This document shows positions 7,715 through 16,360 of a stretch of DNA of 64,000 bases, one piece after another. Position 1 is the stretch's first letter. Every line of letters starts with the position of its first letter. The translations under genes and the position numbers were made by a program. This DNA comes from Elusimicrobiota bacterium (GTDB lineage Bacteria > Elusimicrobiota > Elusimicrobia > UBA1565 > UBA9628). The notes under the pieces were generated by a model. That model had not been told where the DNA came from. It searched no databases and saw only the letters and a list, made by a program, of their open reading frames with translations. The DNA is taken from contig JACRDP010000024.1 in the NCBI GenBank assembly GCA_016212855.1, positions 1-64,000 of the forward strand. The letters are read 5' to 3'.

Positions 7715-9343
7715 TTACGCCGACTCGAGCAGGGGCCGCGGCTGCTTGCCGAATTCCTTGAAGATCTCGACGATCTCGTCGTAGTCGAGTTCTTCTCGTT
7801 TCAGCAGCTCGCCGGCGAAGCGCTCGACGATGTGCCACTCGGCGCGCAAGGTCTTCTCGACCTCGCCCAGCGCCTTGCGCAGGATCTTGTTCGTGTCCTC
7901 GTTGAGGCTCTTCTTCACGTCCTCGGAGATGTGCTCCCACGGCATCGTCGCGTAATTGCCGACGTACCCGCTCTCGCCCATGCCGATGGACCAAACCATC
8001 CAATGCGCGTGGCGCATCGCGTTGGTGAAGTCCGAGCCGACGCCCTCGGTCGTGACGCCGTACTTGATCTTCTCGGCGAGGTAGCCGCCCAAAGACACCT
8101 TGATGTTCGCGTACAAAGAGGCCGAGTCGTCCAGGATGATCTCGCCGCGGGGCACGGAGTGCACGACGCCGAGCACGCCGCCGCGCTCGATGATCGAGGC
8201 TTTGAAGACGTCGCGCGTGGGATGCTCGAGATACATCTGCACGAGATGCCCGGCCTCGTGGAAGGCCGTCATCTCGCGCTCCTTGGCGGTCATGGAGACG
8301 CGGTGCGCGATGCCGAGCTCGATGCGGTCGAGAGCGGCCACGCAGTCCTTGTAGGTGATCAGCTCGCGGCGCTCGCGCGTCGCGATCAAAGCGGCTTCTT
8401 TGAGGACGTTCTCGATGGAGGCCGGCGAGTAGCGCACGGTCTTGCGCGCCAGGCGCGCCAGGTCGATCGAGGGATCGCACTTGAGCTTCTTCGCGTAGTA
8501 CTCGAAGGTTTCGAGACGCTCTTTGAGGTTGGGCAGGTCGACGCGGATGGTGCGGTCGAGGCGGCCGGGGCGCACGAGCGCTTCGTCCAAAATGTCGAGG
8601 TTGGCGTTGGTGGCCGCGATGACGACGACGTCGGCGTCGGTCTCGTTGAGGCCGTCCATCTCGACGAGCAATTGGTTCAACGTGCTGTTCGACTCGGACG
8701 TGCCGCCGTCCATCATGCCGCCGAAACGGCGCTTCTGGCCGATGACTTCGATCTCGTCGATGAAGAGTATGCAAACGCCGTGGGCCTGGGCGTAGAGGCG
8801 GGCGCGGCGGAAGATCTTGCGCACGCGCGCCGCGCCGGTGCCGACGAAGATCTCGATGAACTCGGAGGCCGAGGTGGTTAGGAACGGCACTCCTGCCTCG
8901 GTGGCGATGGCCTTGGCGAGGAGGGTCTTACCGCAGCCGGGAGGGCCGGCCAGGACCATGCCGCGGATGATCTTGCCGCCGACCTTGCGCAGAAGGGCGC
9001 GGTCCTTGATGAGCTGGACGATCTCCCAGGCTTCGCGCTTGGGCTCGACCAGGCCGACCACGTCGGAAAATTTGACGTTAATCTTCGTCGGATCAACTTT
9101 CTTTTTGCTGATATCCGCCAATCCGCCGTACTGGAACGTGTATAAGAAGAAGACGAAGATCAAAGAGTTGATGATCGAGGACGGGAGCGAGATCACGTTG
9201 AACCCGATGATGTAGCGGGCGACGCTTTCCTCGAGGCGGGTCAGGTACCAAAGCGGGAGGAGGACGGCGGCGAGGACGATGAGGACGAGGACGAGCTGGA
9301 CCCAGTAGAACTCCCACCACAGCTTGAACTTAGCCCAATTCAT
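7715..9343 (-). CDS. FtsH-like membrane AAA+ metalloprotease (minimal form)
   Basis: 542 aa. Two membrane helices (about 15-34 and 50-70) are separated by only about 15 residues; classical FtsH has a periplasmic domain of about 70. The AAA+ module has Walker A GPPGCGKT (133-140), Walker B CILFIDEIE (191-199) and a sensor region RPGRLDR near 259-264. The M41 zinc site HEAGH is at 362-366, with a likely third ligand Asp in VGSDFTNA. FtsH enzymes unfold and degrade membrane and short-lived cytosolic proteins. It is shorter than housekeeping FtsH (about 600-650) and probably a specialised paralogue. The start has a strong AAAGGAGA Shine-Dalgarno. It lies 54 nt downstream of a TadE-like gene, suggesting a quality-control role for the pilus locus (inference). 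Confidence 0.9.
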   Translation of the reverse strand: MNWAKFKLWWEFYWVQLVLVLIVLAAVLLPLWYLTRLEESVARYIIGFNVISLPSSIINSLIFVFFLYTFQYGGLADISKKKVDPTKINVKFSDVVGLVEPKREAWEIVQLIKDRALLRKVGGKIIRGMVLAGPPGCGKTLLAKAIATEAGVPFLTTSASEFIEIFVGTGAARVRKIFRRARLYAQAHGVCILFIDEIEVIGQKRRFGGMMDGGTSESNSTLNQLLVEMDGLNETDADVVVIAATNANLDILDEALVRPGRLDRTIRVDLPNLKERLETFEYYAKKLKCDPSIDLARLARKTVRYSPASIENVLKEAALIATRERRELITYKDCVAALDRIELGIAHRVSMTAKEREMTAFHEAGHLVQMYLEHPTRDVFKASIIERGGVLGVVHSVPRGEIILDDSASLYANIKVSLGGYLAEKIKYGVTTEGVGSDFTNAMRHAHWMVWSIGMGESGYVGNYATMPWEHISEDVKKSLNEDTNKILRKALGEVEKTLRAEWHIVERFAGELLKREELDYDEIVEIFKEFGKQPRPLLESA

Positions 9344-9397
9344 GCGGTCTCCTTTCGCGTCGTCCTATGACACGGCCATCATAGCAATTGTTCCTAA

Positions 9398-9892
9398 TTA
9401 CGGACTGATGCCGGGCAGGACGAAGGCGATCGGGCGATCGCGGTTGGGGACGTATTTCGTCGCGCAGACGACGAAGCCCGTGGTCGTGTAGAACGGCATC
9501 TGCAGAGGCTTGGTGCAGGCGGTGACGGTGACGACGTTCCAGACCTGGGTGCGCTGGACGGTGACGCCGGGGCGGCTGGGGCAATTCGCGGTCGGCCGGC
9601 AGCTGTCCACGAGATCGAGGAATTTGGCGGCCGGGGTGCCGTAGCCGAGGTAGGTGAGGACGCGCTCCTGGATGTGAGGGCGGAGGGTGCTCTCGTCCCA
9701 AGCTTCGTGCGAGGCGTTGCGGTGGCTCTCGAGCTGCCAGCGGCGGGCGGCGTAGAAGGACGCGATCTCGAGCTTCTGCATGAGGATGAGGAGCGCGAAA
9801 ACCTTAGCGAAGGCGAAAAGAAAGAAGACGAAAATCGGGAAGAGAAGCGCGACCTCGGTGGTCGCCTGACCGCGCCGGCCGAGCTTCCTCAA
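9398..9892 (-). CDS. TadE-like pseudopilin
   Basis: 164 aa. The N-terminus RRGQATTEVALLFPIFVFFLF is a TadE/TadG-type pseudopilin segment: a short basic leader, then a hydrophobic helix carrying a Glu. The rest is a soluble extracytoplasmic domain with four cysteines. It overlaps the preceding TadG-like gene by 4 nt, so the two minor pilins are translationally coupled. In Tad systems such proteins are processed by the TadV/CpaA prepilin peptidase and join or prime the Flp pilus; no such peptidase gene is in this window. Confidence 0.82.
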   Translation of the reverse strand: MRKLGRRGQATTEVALLFPIFVFFLFAFAKVFALLILMQKLEIASFYAARRWQLESHRNASHEAWDESTLRPHIQERVLTYLGYGTPAAKFLDLVDSCRPTANCPSRPGVTVQRTQVWNVVTVTACTKPLQMPFYTTTGFVVCATKYVPNRDRPIAFVLPGISP

Positions 9893-11010
9893 GGGAACTG
9901 TCTCACCTGGAACTTAGGCGTCGGATCGGGCCAGACCTTGGCGTTGGGGTTGTTGGCGCCGACGGAGACGGTCGTGTGCAGCTCGGGCGCGCCGTTCTTG
10001 AAGTCCTGGGGCCGGTTGCCGAAGTCCACGTTGAAGTAGTTCTTGCCCGGCAGTTGCCACTTCAAGCTCAGTGATAGGCCCGGGTACCCGGAGGCGCCAG
10101 GCTTGCTGAGCGAGTTGATCGAGCCCTGGTCGACGGTCTGCATCTGGAACAGGCCGCCGCCCGAGCAGCCGGGAGAGTCGGGGAGGTCGACGGCCGGGTC
10201 GGTCTTGGCGACGTGGTACTGCTGAAGGCCCGAGCCGCCGGTGTATTTGTTGCCGTGGTAGACCAGCTTGCGCACGCAGTGCGGGGTGGTCTTGAAGTCG
10301 AGTGCGGCGTTCCAGTTGGCGGCGTAATCCGAGCCGTAGCTGGCCGGGTCGCCGGTGTTGAGCCAGTAGGATTTCTGAAGAAAGCTGTGGTTGGAGTCCT
10401 TGGTCAGGCGCTTGAGCACCTGCCACTGCGCGTCCTCGACGGAGCCGAGCAGCGAGAAGACCTGGAAGTAGAGCTTGTAGACCTCCGTGGCGAGGTCCCA
10501 CGGGTGGTAGGACTGGTCGCCGTTTTCGTGCGTGAAGAGGACGACGGGATCGGGGATCGTCGGGTTGGGAGAGTTGCGGCCGGCGCCGGCGCCGCCGTAT
10601 TCGATGTCCCACTTGTCCTCGTTGTCGAAGCCCGGCTTGCCGCTGCGGCTGCGCGGGAAGATGCCGTTCTGGTAGAGGACCTCAGCGTAGTTCGGAGCGG
10701 GATTGGCCGGGTTCTTGTTCGCGAACTGGCTGCAGTCGCCCTTGCCTTCGCACTCAAACGGGAAGTCGTTATAGCCCTGCTCGAAGATGCGCATGGGAAA
10801 CGCGCCGTTGACGTACGCCGTTCTGTTCAAGAAGTCGGAGTAGTTCGTGGCCTCGACGAAGGCCGCGGCGTCCATCGCGAACTGATGCTTGATCTTTTCG
10901 CGGGACAGCTTCGCCGTCTCATAGATGAGATAGACGAAAAGGAACAAGGTCGGGAAGAGCAGCATCGCCGGAATGACGATCTGCCCCGCCCTCGACTTCC
11001 AGGGCCGCAT
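9889..11010 (-). CDS. TadG-like large pseudopilin
   Basis: 373 aa. The N-terminus KSRAGQIVIPAMLLFPTLFL plus VYLIYETAK is a TadE/G-type membrane segment; the remaining 340 residues form an extracytoplasmic domain with several Cys and many aromatic residues. The large size suggests a tip or adhesin-like minor pilin. It is the first gene of its own unit: TATAAT lies 6 nt before ATG 11010, with TTGAAT 16 nt further upstream. It is coupled by a 4-nt overlap to the small TadE-like gene that follows. Confidence 0.75.
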   Translation of the reverse strand: MRPWKSRAGQIVIPAMLLFPTLFLFVYLIYETAKLSREKIKHQFAMDAAAFVEATNYSDFLNRTAYVNGAFPMRIFEQGYNDFPFECEGKGDCSQFANKNPANPAPNYAEVLYQNGIFPRSRSGKPGFDNEDKWDIEYGGAGAGRNSPNPTIPDPVVLFTHENGDQSYHPWDLATEVYKLYFQVFSLLGSVEDAQWQVLKRLTKDSNHSFLQKSYWLNTGDPASYGSDYAANWNAALDFKTTPHCVRKLVYHGNKYTGGSGLQQYHVAKTDPAVDLPDSPGCSGGGLFQMQTVDQGSINSLSKPGASGYPGLSLSLKWQLPGKNYFNVDFGNRPQDFKNGAPELHTTVSVGANNPNAKVWPDPTPKFQVRQFP

Positions 11011-11016
11011 ACCCGA

Positions 11017-11044
11017 ATTATAGACCCTGAAGGTCGAAATTCAA
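11017..11044 (-). promoter_or_regulatory. leaderless promoter of TadG-like gene
   Basis: TTGAAT (11039-11044), a 16-nt spacer and TATAAT (11017-11022) on the minus strand. ATG 11010 begins 7 nt after the -10, so it coincides with the expected transcription start. Confidence 0.65.
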
Positions 11045-11066
11045 GGTCAAAACGGTTAAAAATCGG

Positions 11067-12137
11067 TTACTTATTGGAAGGCGCCGCGGGAGGGACGACG
11101 GGGCCGAGGAAGGCGTCGGCGGCCTCGGCGTACTGGTGGGTGGCGTTGCCGACGTCCACGCTGGCCATGACCAAGGAGCGCATCTGGCCGCCGAGGAAGC
11201 GGTGCACGCGCAGCTGGAAGGTCGAGGAATACGTCTCGCCGCGGACGGTCTCGAACTCCACCCACAGGGCGCGCTCGCCCCAGCCCTTGAGCATGTTCGC
11301 CATGCTCGCCGAGTAGGCGGCGTAGTCCGCGTCGGACATGCGCACGGTCGTGCCCATGTTGTAGATCAGCAGTCCCACGTCGGCGTCGTCACTCGGGATA
11401 TTCTTCGTGACGAACGCGGCCGCTTTCTCGGCCGGGCAGGGCGCCAACTGGAGGAAGGCGGCCGCGACGCGGGTGTTGGCATTGATCTTGTCGATGGCGG
11501 CGTCGAGGTCCGCGATGCCCTGCAGGTCGTCGGGCCAGATTCCGGCGGTGAGCCAACGACGGTCCATCATGTCCTCGGTCTGCATGGGCCGGACGTCGAG
11601 CCCGACGCGGGCGGAGATCAAGGCGGAGTCGAAGACCTTCGACGGATAGACGACGTCCGCCGCGAGGTTGATCCCGGCGCCGGCGTTGACCTCGACGAGG
11701 TAGTACGGAAGGTCCCGGCGTTGGAAAAAAAGCGCGGCGGGCCCCATCCAGATGCTCGCGCGGGCGGCGATGTAGGTCCGGCGCTGGCCGCTCTTGAGAT
11801 GCTCGAAGAAGGACGGGGGCGGGTCGGCGAGAAAGCGGGCGAGGGCGACGGAGGGGTCCGCCTCGGCGGTCCCGCCGCACGACGGGAAGTACGGCACGAG
11901 CTCGCACTCCGCGTCGCTCAAAGCCTCGTAGTGGAGGCAGGTGAGATAAAGGCTCCAGGCCTCGGTCCAGGCCACGAAGGTCCGCTTCTCCCAGGCCTTC
12001 GCGACCCCCTTCCACCAGGCGGGCTCGCCGCGCTTGAGCTGATCGGCCGTCCAGCGCAGAATGGCCGACGTGACGGGCAGGGCCGTAGCGCCGAGCGCGC
12101 CGCGTTCGAGTTGGGAGACGAATTCGTCTTTCGTCAC
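11067..12137 (-). CDS. DUF2332-family protein
   Basis: 356 aa, GTG start at 12137. Motifs match the DUF2332 family as I know it: PYFPSCGGT, then LVEVNAGAGINL, then DVRPMQTEDMMDRRWL with IWPDDLQGIADLDAA. The AGAGINL segment resembles the glycine loop of class I methyltransferases, so SAM-dependent chemistry has been proposed for such proteins, but no activity can be claimed. The gene follows a NarL-type response regulator by 16 nt and precedes the TadG-like promoter. It may be the end of the signalling operon. Its presence inside a pilus locus is unexplained. Confidence 0.78.
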   Translation of the reverse strand: MTKDEFVSQLERGALGATALPVTSAILRWTADQLKRGEPAWWKGVAKAWEKRTFVAWTEAWSLYLTCLHYEALSDAECELVPYFPSCGGTAEADPSVALARFLADPPPSFFEHLKSGQRRTYIAARASIWMGPAALFFQRRDLPYYLVEVNAGAGINLAADVVYPSKVFDSALISARVGLDVRPMQTEDMMDRRWLTAGIWPDDLQGIADLDAAIDKINANTRVAAAFLQLAPCPAEKAAAFVTKNIPSDDADVGLLIYNMGTTVRMSDADYAAYSASMANMLKGWGERALWVEFETVRGETYSSTFQLRVHRFLGGQMRSLVMASVDVGNATHQYAEAADAFLGPVVPPAAPSNK

Positions 12138-12153
12138 CTGAGCTTAAAGCTCC

Positions 12154-12837
12154 TCAGTTGGGGTCTTCGGGCGAGATCAGGCCCATCTCGATGCCTTTGA
12201 CGACGGCCTCGGTGCGGTTGCTGACCTCGAGCTTCTGGAAGATCGCGTTGAGGTGGTTCTTGATGGTCTTGACCGAGCACTCCATCTTGGCGGCGATCTC
12301 CTTGTTCGACATGCCGGTTCCGAGGAACACGAGCACGCGGATCTCGGTCTTGGTGAGCGCCACGGGCGAGTTGCCGTCGCCACTGGCCATCTGGCGCAGG
12401 CCCTGCAGGAGCTTGCCCATGACCTGCTGCGGGATCATCACGCCGTCGTTGGCGAAGGCCTTGAGGGCGTTGACGAGCTCGGCGGCCGGAAGCATCTTGG
12501 AGAGGTAGCCGTTCGCGCCGGCCTGGATCGACTCCATGACGTGCGCTTCGTCCTCATAAGAGGAGAGGATCAGCACGTTCGTGTTGGGGCACTCCTTGCG
12601 GATCAGGCGGGTCGCGGCGACGCCGTCGAGGTGCGGGAGCTTGATGTCCATCAGGATCACGTCGGGCTTGAGCTTGCGCGCCAAGCGGACGGCTTCCTGG
12701 CCGTCGGCGGCCTCGCCGACGACTTCGATGATCTTTTCGTTCTCGAGCAGATCCTTGATGCCTTCGCGGAAAAGAGTTTGGTCGTCGGCGATCAGCACCT
12801 TCACTCGTCTTTTCGGGGCAGCCTTCGTCGAAGCCAT
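12154..12837 (-). CDS. NarL/FixJ-family response regulator
   Basis: 227 aa. The receiver domain (about 13-130) has acidic residues D18/D19, phosphoacceptor D64 in ILMDIKLP and conserved K114. A LuxR-type helix-turn-helix follows at about 155-215 (LTKTEIRVLVFLGTGMSNKE, then VKTIKNHLNAIFQKL). This is a DNA-binding output regulator activated by phosphorylation. It is preceded by GGAGGATCGAA before ATG 12837. It lies downstream of a receiver-histidine kinase gene, a likely phosphodonor. Its targets may include the pilus genes (inference). Confidence 0.93.
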   Translation of the reverse strand: MASTKAAPKRRVKVLIADDQTLFREGIKDLLENEKIIEVVGEAADGQEAVRLARKLKPDVILMDIKLPHLDGVAATRLIRKECPNTNVLILSSYEDEAHVMESIQAGANGYLSKMLPAAELVNALKAFANDGVMIPQQVMGKLLQGLRQMASGDGNSPVALTKTEIRVLVFLGTGMSNKEIAAKMECSVKTIKNHLNAIFQKLEVSNRTEAVVKGIEMGLISPEDPN

Positions 12838-12909
12838 TTCGATCCTCCAGGAATTCGGCTAGTCTAGCAGAAAATTATCGGTCCATTATGCGGGGTATTC
12901 GCGTATTCG

Positions 12910-14004
12910 TCAAGCCTTCTTGATCGGAACCGTGAAGAGGAAGGCGGCGCCTTTTCCGAGGCCTTCGCTTTCAACCCAGATTCGGCCGCCGTGGCTGTCG
13001 ACGATCTCGCGAGAAATCGACAGGCCAAGGCCGAGGCGGCCGCCCCCGGAAGCGCTCTCACCTTGATAGAAGCTCTGGAACAGCTTGTCCGCGTCCGCCG
13101 GCGCGATCCCGTCGCCGGTGTCGCGCACCGCGAAGCGCACGGCGGTCTCCGCCTTTTCGGCGGCGACCGTGATCGTCCCGCCCTTCTGGGTGTGCCGGAT
13201 CGCGTTTTCGAGCAAGTTGTTAAGAACCTGGCCGAGCCGCTTCTTGTCGGCCGCGATCGTCGGCAGGCCGGGCTGCAGCTGCGTCTTGAGGGTCAGGCCG
13301 CGCACGGCCGCGCGAGCCTGGGGGCCGACCACGGTCTCCTCGACGAGCGAGCCGGCGTCGAACAGGTTCGTCTCCAGACGGAACTTGCCCTGCTCGATGG
13401 ACGCCCAGTCAACGAGGTCCTCGATGAGGCGTGAGATCTGGCCGATCCCGTTGGAGATATAGCGCATCTTCTTGAGCTGCTCCTCGTCGGGCTTGAGCGA
13501 CTGGGAGAGCATCTCGAAGCTCACCTGCAAGGTCATCAGGGAGTTGGACAAGTCATGCGAGGCCATGGACATGAACTTGGACTTCATCGCCGACAGCCGC
13601 AGGTTCTTGTCGTTGGCGGCCTTCAGGTCCTGCTTGAGGCGCATCTTCTCGAGCGACTTCGCGATCGCGCGCTTGAGGTGGTCGAAGTTGACGGGCTTGG
13701 TCAGGAAGTCGTCGACCGACTCCTGGATCGCCTTGAGCGCCGTGTCGAGATTGGCGTGCGCCGTGATCATCAGGATCTGGCTCTCGGTGTTGAGCTTGCG
13801 GATCTGCTGGATCGCGTCGATGCCCGTGCCGTCCGTCAGGTTGTAGTCCATCAGGATGACGTCGAACGAGGCCTTCTTGACCTGGGCCACGGCCTCGGCC
13901 GCGCTCGAAGCCTGGGCGGTCTCGTAGCCCTCGACCTCGAGGTTGTCGTTGACGCTCTCGCGCATGTTCGCGTCGTCATCGACGATCAGGATTCTGCCTT
14001 TCAT
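12910..14004 (-). CDS. receiver - histidine kinase hybrid (cytoplasmic)
   Basis: 364 aa. The N-terminal receiver (1-120) has D10/D11, phosphoacceptor D53 (ILMDYNL) and K103. A coiled-coil linker is followed by a HisKA domain with H150 in SMASHDLSN, and a HATPase domain with N, G1 (DTGDGIAP) and G2 (GRLGLGLSIS) boxes. There is no membrane segment. The order receiver-then-kinase indicates a kinase whose activity is gated by phosphorylation from another kinase, probably the membrane kinase encoded just upstream (14025-15905). The NarL-type regulator downstream is a likely target. Confidence 0.92.
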   Translation of the reverse strand: MKGRILIVDDDANMRESVNDNLEVEGYETAQASSAAEAVAQVKKASFDVILMDYNLTDGTGIDAIQQIRKLNTESQILMITAHANLDTALKAIQESVDDFLTKPVNFDHLKRAIAKSLEKMRLKQDLKAANDKNLRLSAMKSKFMSMASHDLSNSLMTLQVSFEMLSQSLKPDEEQLKKMRYISNGIGQISRLIEDLVDWASIEQGKFRLETNLFDAGSLVEETVVGPQARAAVRGLTLKTQLQPGLPTIAADKKRLGQVLNNLLENAIRHTQKGGTITVAAEKAETAVRFAVRDTGDGIAPADADKLFQSFYQGESASGGGRLGLGLSISREIVDSHGGRIWVESEGLGKGAAFLFTVPIKKA

Positions 14005-14024
14005 ATGTAGACCCGCATTCTACA

Positions 14025-15905
14025 TTACGAAACGGTCGGAATGGAGAGCTTGAAGGTCGTTCCGACCCCGACCGTGCTCTCCACGTCCACCTTGCCGCGG
14101 TGGTGGTCGACGACCTTGCGCACCACGGCCAGGCCGAGGCCGGTGCCGCGCGCCTTCGTCGTGAAGAAGGGGGCGAAAATCTTGTCGAGCACGTCCTGCG
14201 GGATGCCGCTGCCGGCGTCGGAGATGTCGATGCGGATCCAGCCCGCCTCGGGCACCACCGTGCGGATGGTGACCTTCCCCCCCTTGGGCGCGGGCATCAC
14301 CTCGATGCCGTTGCCGATGAGGTTGCGCACGGCCTGCTGCATCTCGGTCTTGTCGATGTCGACGGCAGGATTGGCCGGATCGAAGAGCTTGCCGACCTGG
14401 ATGTGCGGCGGGAACGGGTACACGCCCAGCAGCTCCTCCAGCCAGTCGTTGATGAACACCCGCTCGAGCTGAAGCTCGCGCTGGCGCGAGTAGGTCAGAA
14501 TCTCGTTGATGATGCCGTTGGCCTGCTGAATCTCGGACTCGATGATCTTGATGTGCTTGGTGATCTTCTGGTCGGGCTCGCCGCCGGTGCCGAGCTTGGT
14601 CTTGATGAAGTAGATCGAGTTGTTGATGACGGCGAGCGGGTTGCGGATCTCGTGGCCGACGACGGAGGCCATCTGGCCGATCGCGGCCAGGCGCTCCTTC
14701 TTGATGAGCTCGTCCTGCGCGGCCTTGAGCTCGCGCGTGCGCGAGTCCACGCGCTTTTCGAGGAACTTGGTGAACTTCTCCAGCTCCTGCTTCGCGTGGA
14801 TCAGCTCGCCGGTCTTCTCCTTGAGCGACTCGCTCATCCCGAGGAAGGTCTGGGCGAGGTCGCCGATCTCGTCGTTGGTCGTGACGACCTCGGGCAGATC
14901 CTCGAACTGGCCTTTGCCCAGTCGGTCGGCGGCCTCTTTCAAGATGCGGATCGGCTGGGTGATGTGGCCGGCGACGGCGAGCGAGAGCAGAACGGTGAAG
15001 AGCACGACCCAAATCAGCACGTGGAAGATCTGCGTCTTCATGTCCTGCGCGGTCTGGTAGGCCGCCTCGACCGGCTGCTGGACGTAGACGATCCAGTCGA
15101 GCTTGTCGATCAGGCTGAAGGCGCCGAGCAGGCGCTTGCCGCCTTCGACGGCGATTTCCCCGCCCCCTTTGACGTTATCTTGAGAGGTGAGGACCTTCTC
15201 GACCTCGGGAGGCATGCGGGCGTCGGGGCGGTAGATCTCGCGGGGGTCGGAGTGGGCGATCAGAAACCCGTCCCGGGTCATGACCGCGGCCTGCGATTTT
15301 CCGGAGGCCGGGAACTCCATCGCGAGCATCGTCGACAAGCCGTTGAGGCTCACGCGGGCCATGACCACGCCGACGTTCTTGGCGGGCTGCACGCGCTGAT
15401 CGAGAATGGGCACGGAGATCGTAACCGTCGGATACAGACCCTGGAAGCGCTCCAGGCGGCCGATGAACTGGCCGCGCGGCCCGACGGCGCCGGTATAGAG
15501 TTCCTCGCCCTTGAAGTCGCGCATGTCGGGATTGGGGCCGAGGAAGCGCCCGATGCGCAGCACCTCGACGCCCTTGTCGTTCATGACGGACAATTCCAGG
15601 ACCGCGAAGTGAATCTGCAGGACGCGGTTGAGATACTGCTGCTGCTTGACGGGATTCATCGAGACGAAGTCCTCGAGGCCGGCCGTCTCGGTGAGGACGT
15701 TGCGGAAGGTCGTGACGTACTTGTACACCGTGTCGGAGAAGCCGACCGCCAGGGATTCCTGCATCGCCAAAGTTTCCTTGCGCAAGGACTGCTGGGTGAT
15801 CCCGACCAAATGCCAGCCGACGAAGATCATCGGCGCCAGGGAAATAAGGAGGAACCAAAAAAGGATTTTGTAGGCGAGCTTGCCGCGGTTCCTGGTGGAG
15901 GCCAT
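14025..15905 (-). CDS. membrane sensor histidine kinase (Cache - HAMP - HisKA - HATPase)
   Basis: 626 aa. TM1 lies at about 13-33, and a large extracytoplasmic Cache-like sensor domain at about 40-290. TM2 is near 293-315, followed by HAMP (HITQPIRILKEAADRLGKG) and a coiled coil. The HisKA H-box GHEIRNPLAVINNS has its histidine near residue 417, and the HATPase has DAGSGIPQD and TGLGLAVV boxes. It is a complete kinase that senses a periplasmic ligand and can phosphorylate the adjacent receivers. Genes before and after encode response regulators, so this is the core of a multi-component phosphorelay placed in the Tad locus. Confidence 0.93.
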   Translation of the reverse strand: MASTRNRGKLAYKILFWFLLISLAPMIFVGWHLVGITQQSLRKETLAMQESLAVGFSDTVYKYVTTFRNVLTETAGLEDFVSMNPVKQQQYLNRVLQIHFAVLELSVMNDKGVEVLRIGRFLGPNPDMRDFKGEELYTGAVGPRGQFIGRLERFQGLYPTVTISVPILDQRVQPAKNVGVVMARVSLNGLSTMLAMEFPASGKSQAAVMTRDGFLIAHSDPREIYRPDARMPPEVEKVLTSQDNVKGGGEIAVEGGKRLLGAFSLIDKLDWIVYVQQPVEAAYQTAQDMKTQIFHVLIWVVLFTVLLSLAVAGHITQPIRILKEAADRLGKGQFEDLPEVVTTNDEIGDLAQTFLGMSESLKEKTGELIHAKQELEKFTKFLEKRVDSRTRELKAAQDELIKKERLAAIGQMASVVGHEIRNPLAVINNSIYFIKTKLGTGGEPDQKITKHIKIIESEIQQANGIINEILTYSRQRELQLERVFINDWLEELLGVYPFPPHIQVGKLFDPANPAVDIDKTEMQQAVRNLIGNGIEVMPAPKGGKVTIRTVVPEAGWIRIDISDAGSGIPQDVLDKIFAPFFTTKARGTGLGLAVVRKVVDHHRGKVDVESTVGVGTTFKLSIPTVS

Positions 15906-15969
15906 GGTTATCGTTCCGAATCCGAATTATGACGGATGCGGAACACGAATTTGTTACGGGCGGGAGGAG

Positions 15970-16359
15970 CTATTGGCCCTTCGCGGCGTTCCGGGACAGC
16001 AGTTGCTTGATGCGGGCGGACAGCTCCGCGAGGTCGAAGGGCTTGGTGATGTACTCGTCGGCCCCGAGCTCGAAGCCCTGCTTCTTCTCCTCCGACGAGA
16101 GGAAGCGCCCGGTCATCATGATGAGGATGGTGATCTTGGAGCGCTTGCGCAGCTCCTGGCAGATCTGAAAGCCGGAGGAGTCGGGAAGCTGGATGTCCAT
16201 GATCACCGCGTCGGGGTCGATCTTGGAGGCGGCCGCGATGCCTTCCTTGGCCGCGCCGGCCTGGTGGCACTCGAAGCCGTCGAGCTCGAGGACCTCGGCG
16301 AGGCTCTCGCGCAGATGCGCGTCGTCGTCGATGATCAGCAGTTTGGGCAGCTTCGCCAT
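15970..16359 (-). CDS. single-domain response regulator
   Basis: 129 aa consisting only of a receiver domain: DDD at 11-13, phosphoacceptor D55 in VIMDIQLP, T83 region (MMTGR) and K106 in YITKPF. It has no output domain, so it acts by protein-protein contact or as a phosphorelay intermediate. It starts 1 nt downstream of the stop of the pseudo-receiver OmpR-type gene and is followed by the membrane kinase 64 nt later, so the three are probably co-transcribed. Confidence 0.92.
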   Translation of the reverse strand: MAKLPKLLIIDDDAHLRESLAEVLELDGFECHQAGAAKEGIAAASKIDPDAVIMDIQLPDSSGFQICQELRKRSKITILIMMTGRFLSSEEKKQGFELGADEYITKPFDLAELSARIKQLLSRNAAKGQ

Positions 16360-16360
16360 A

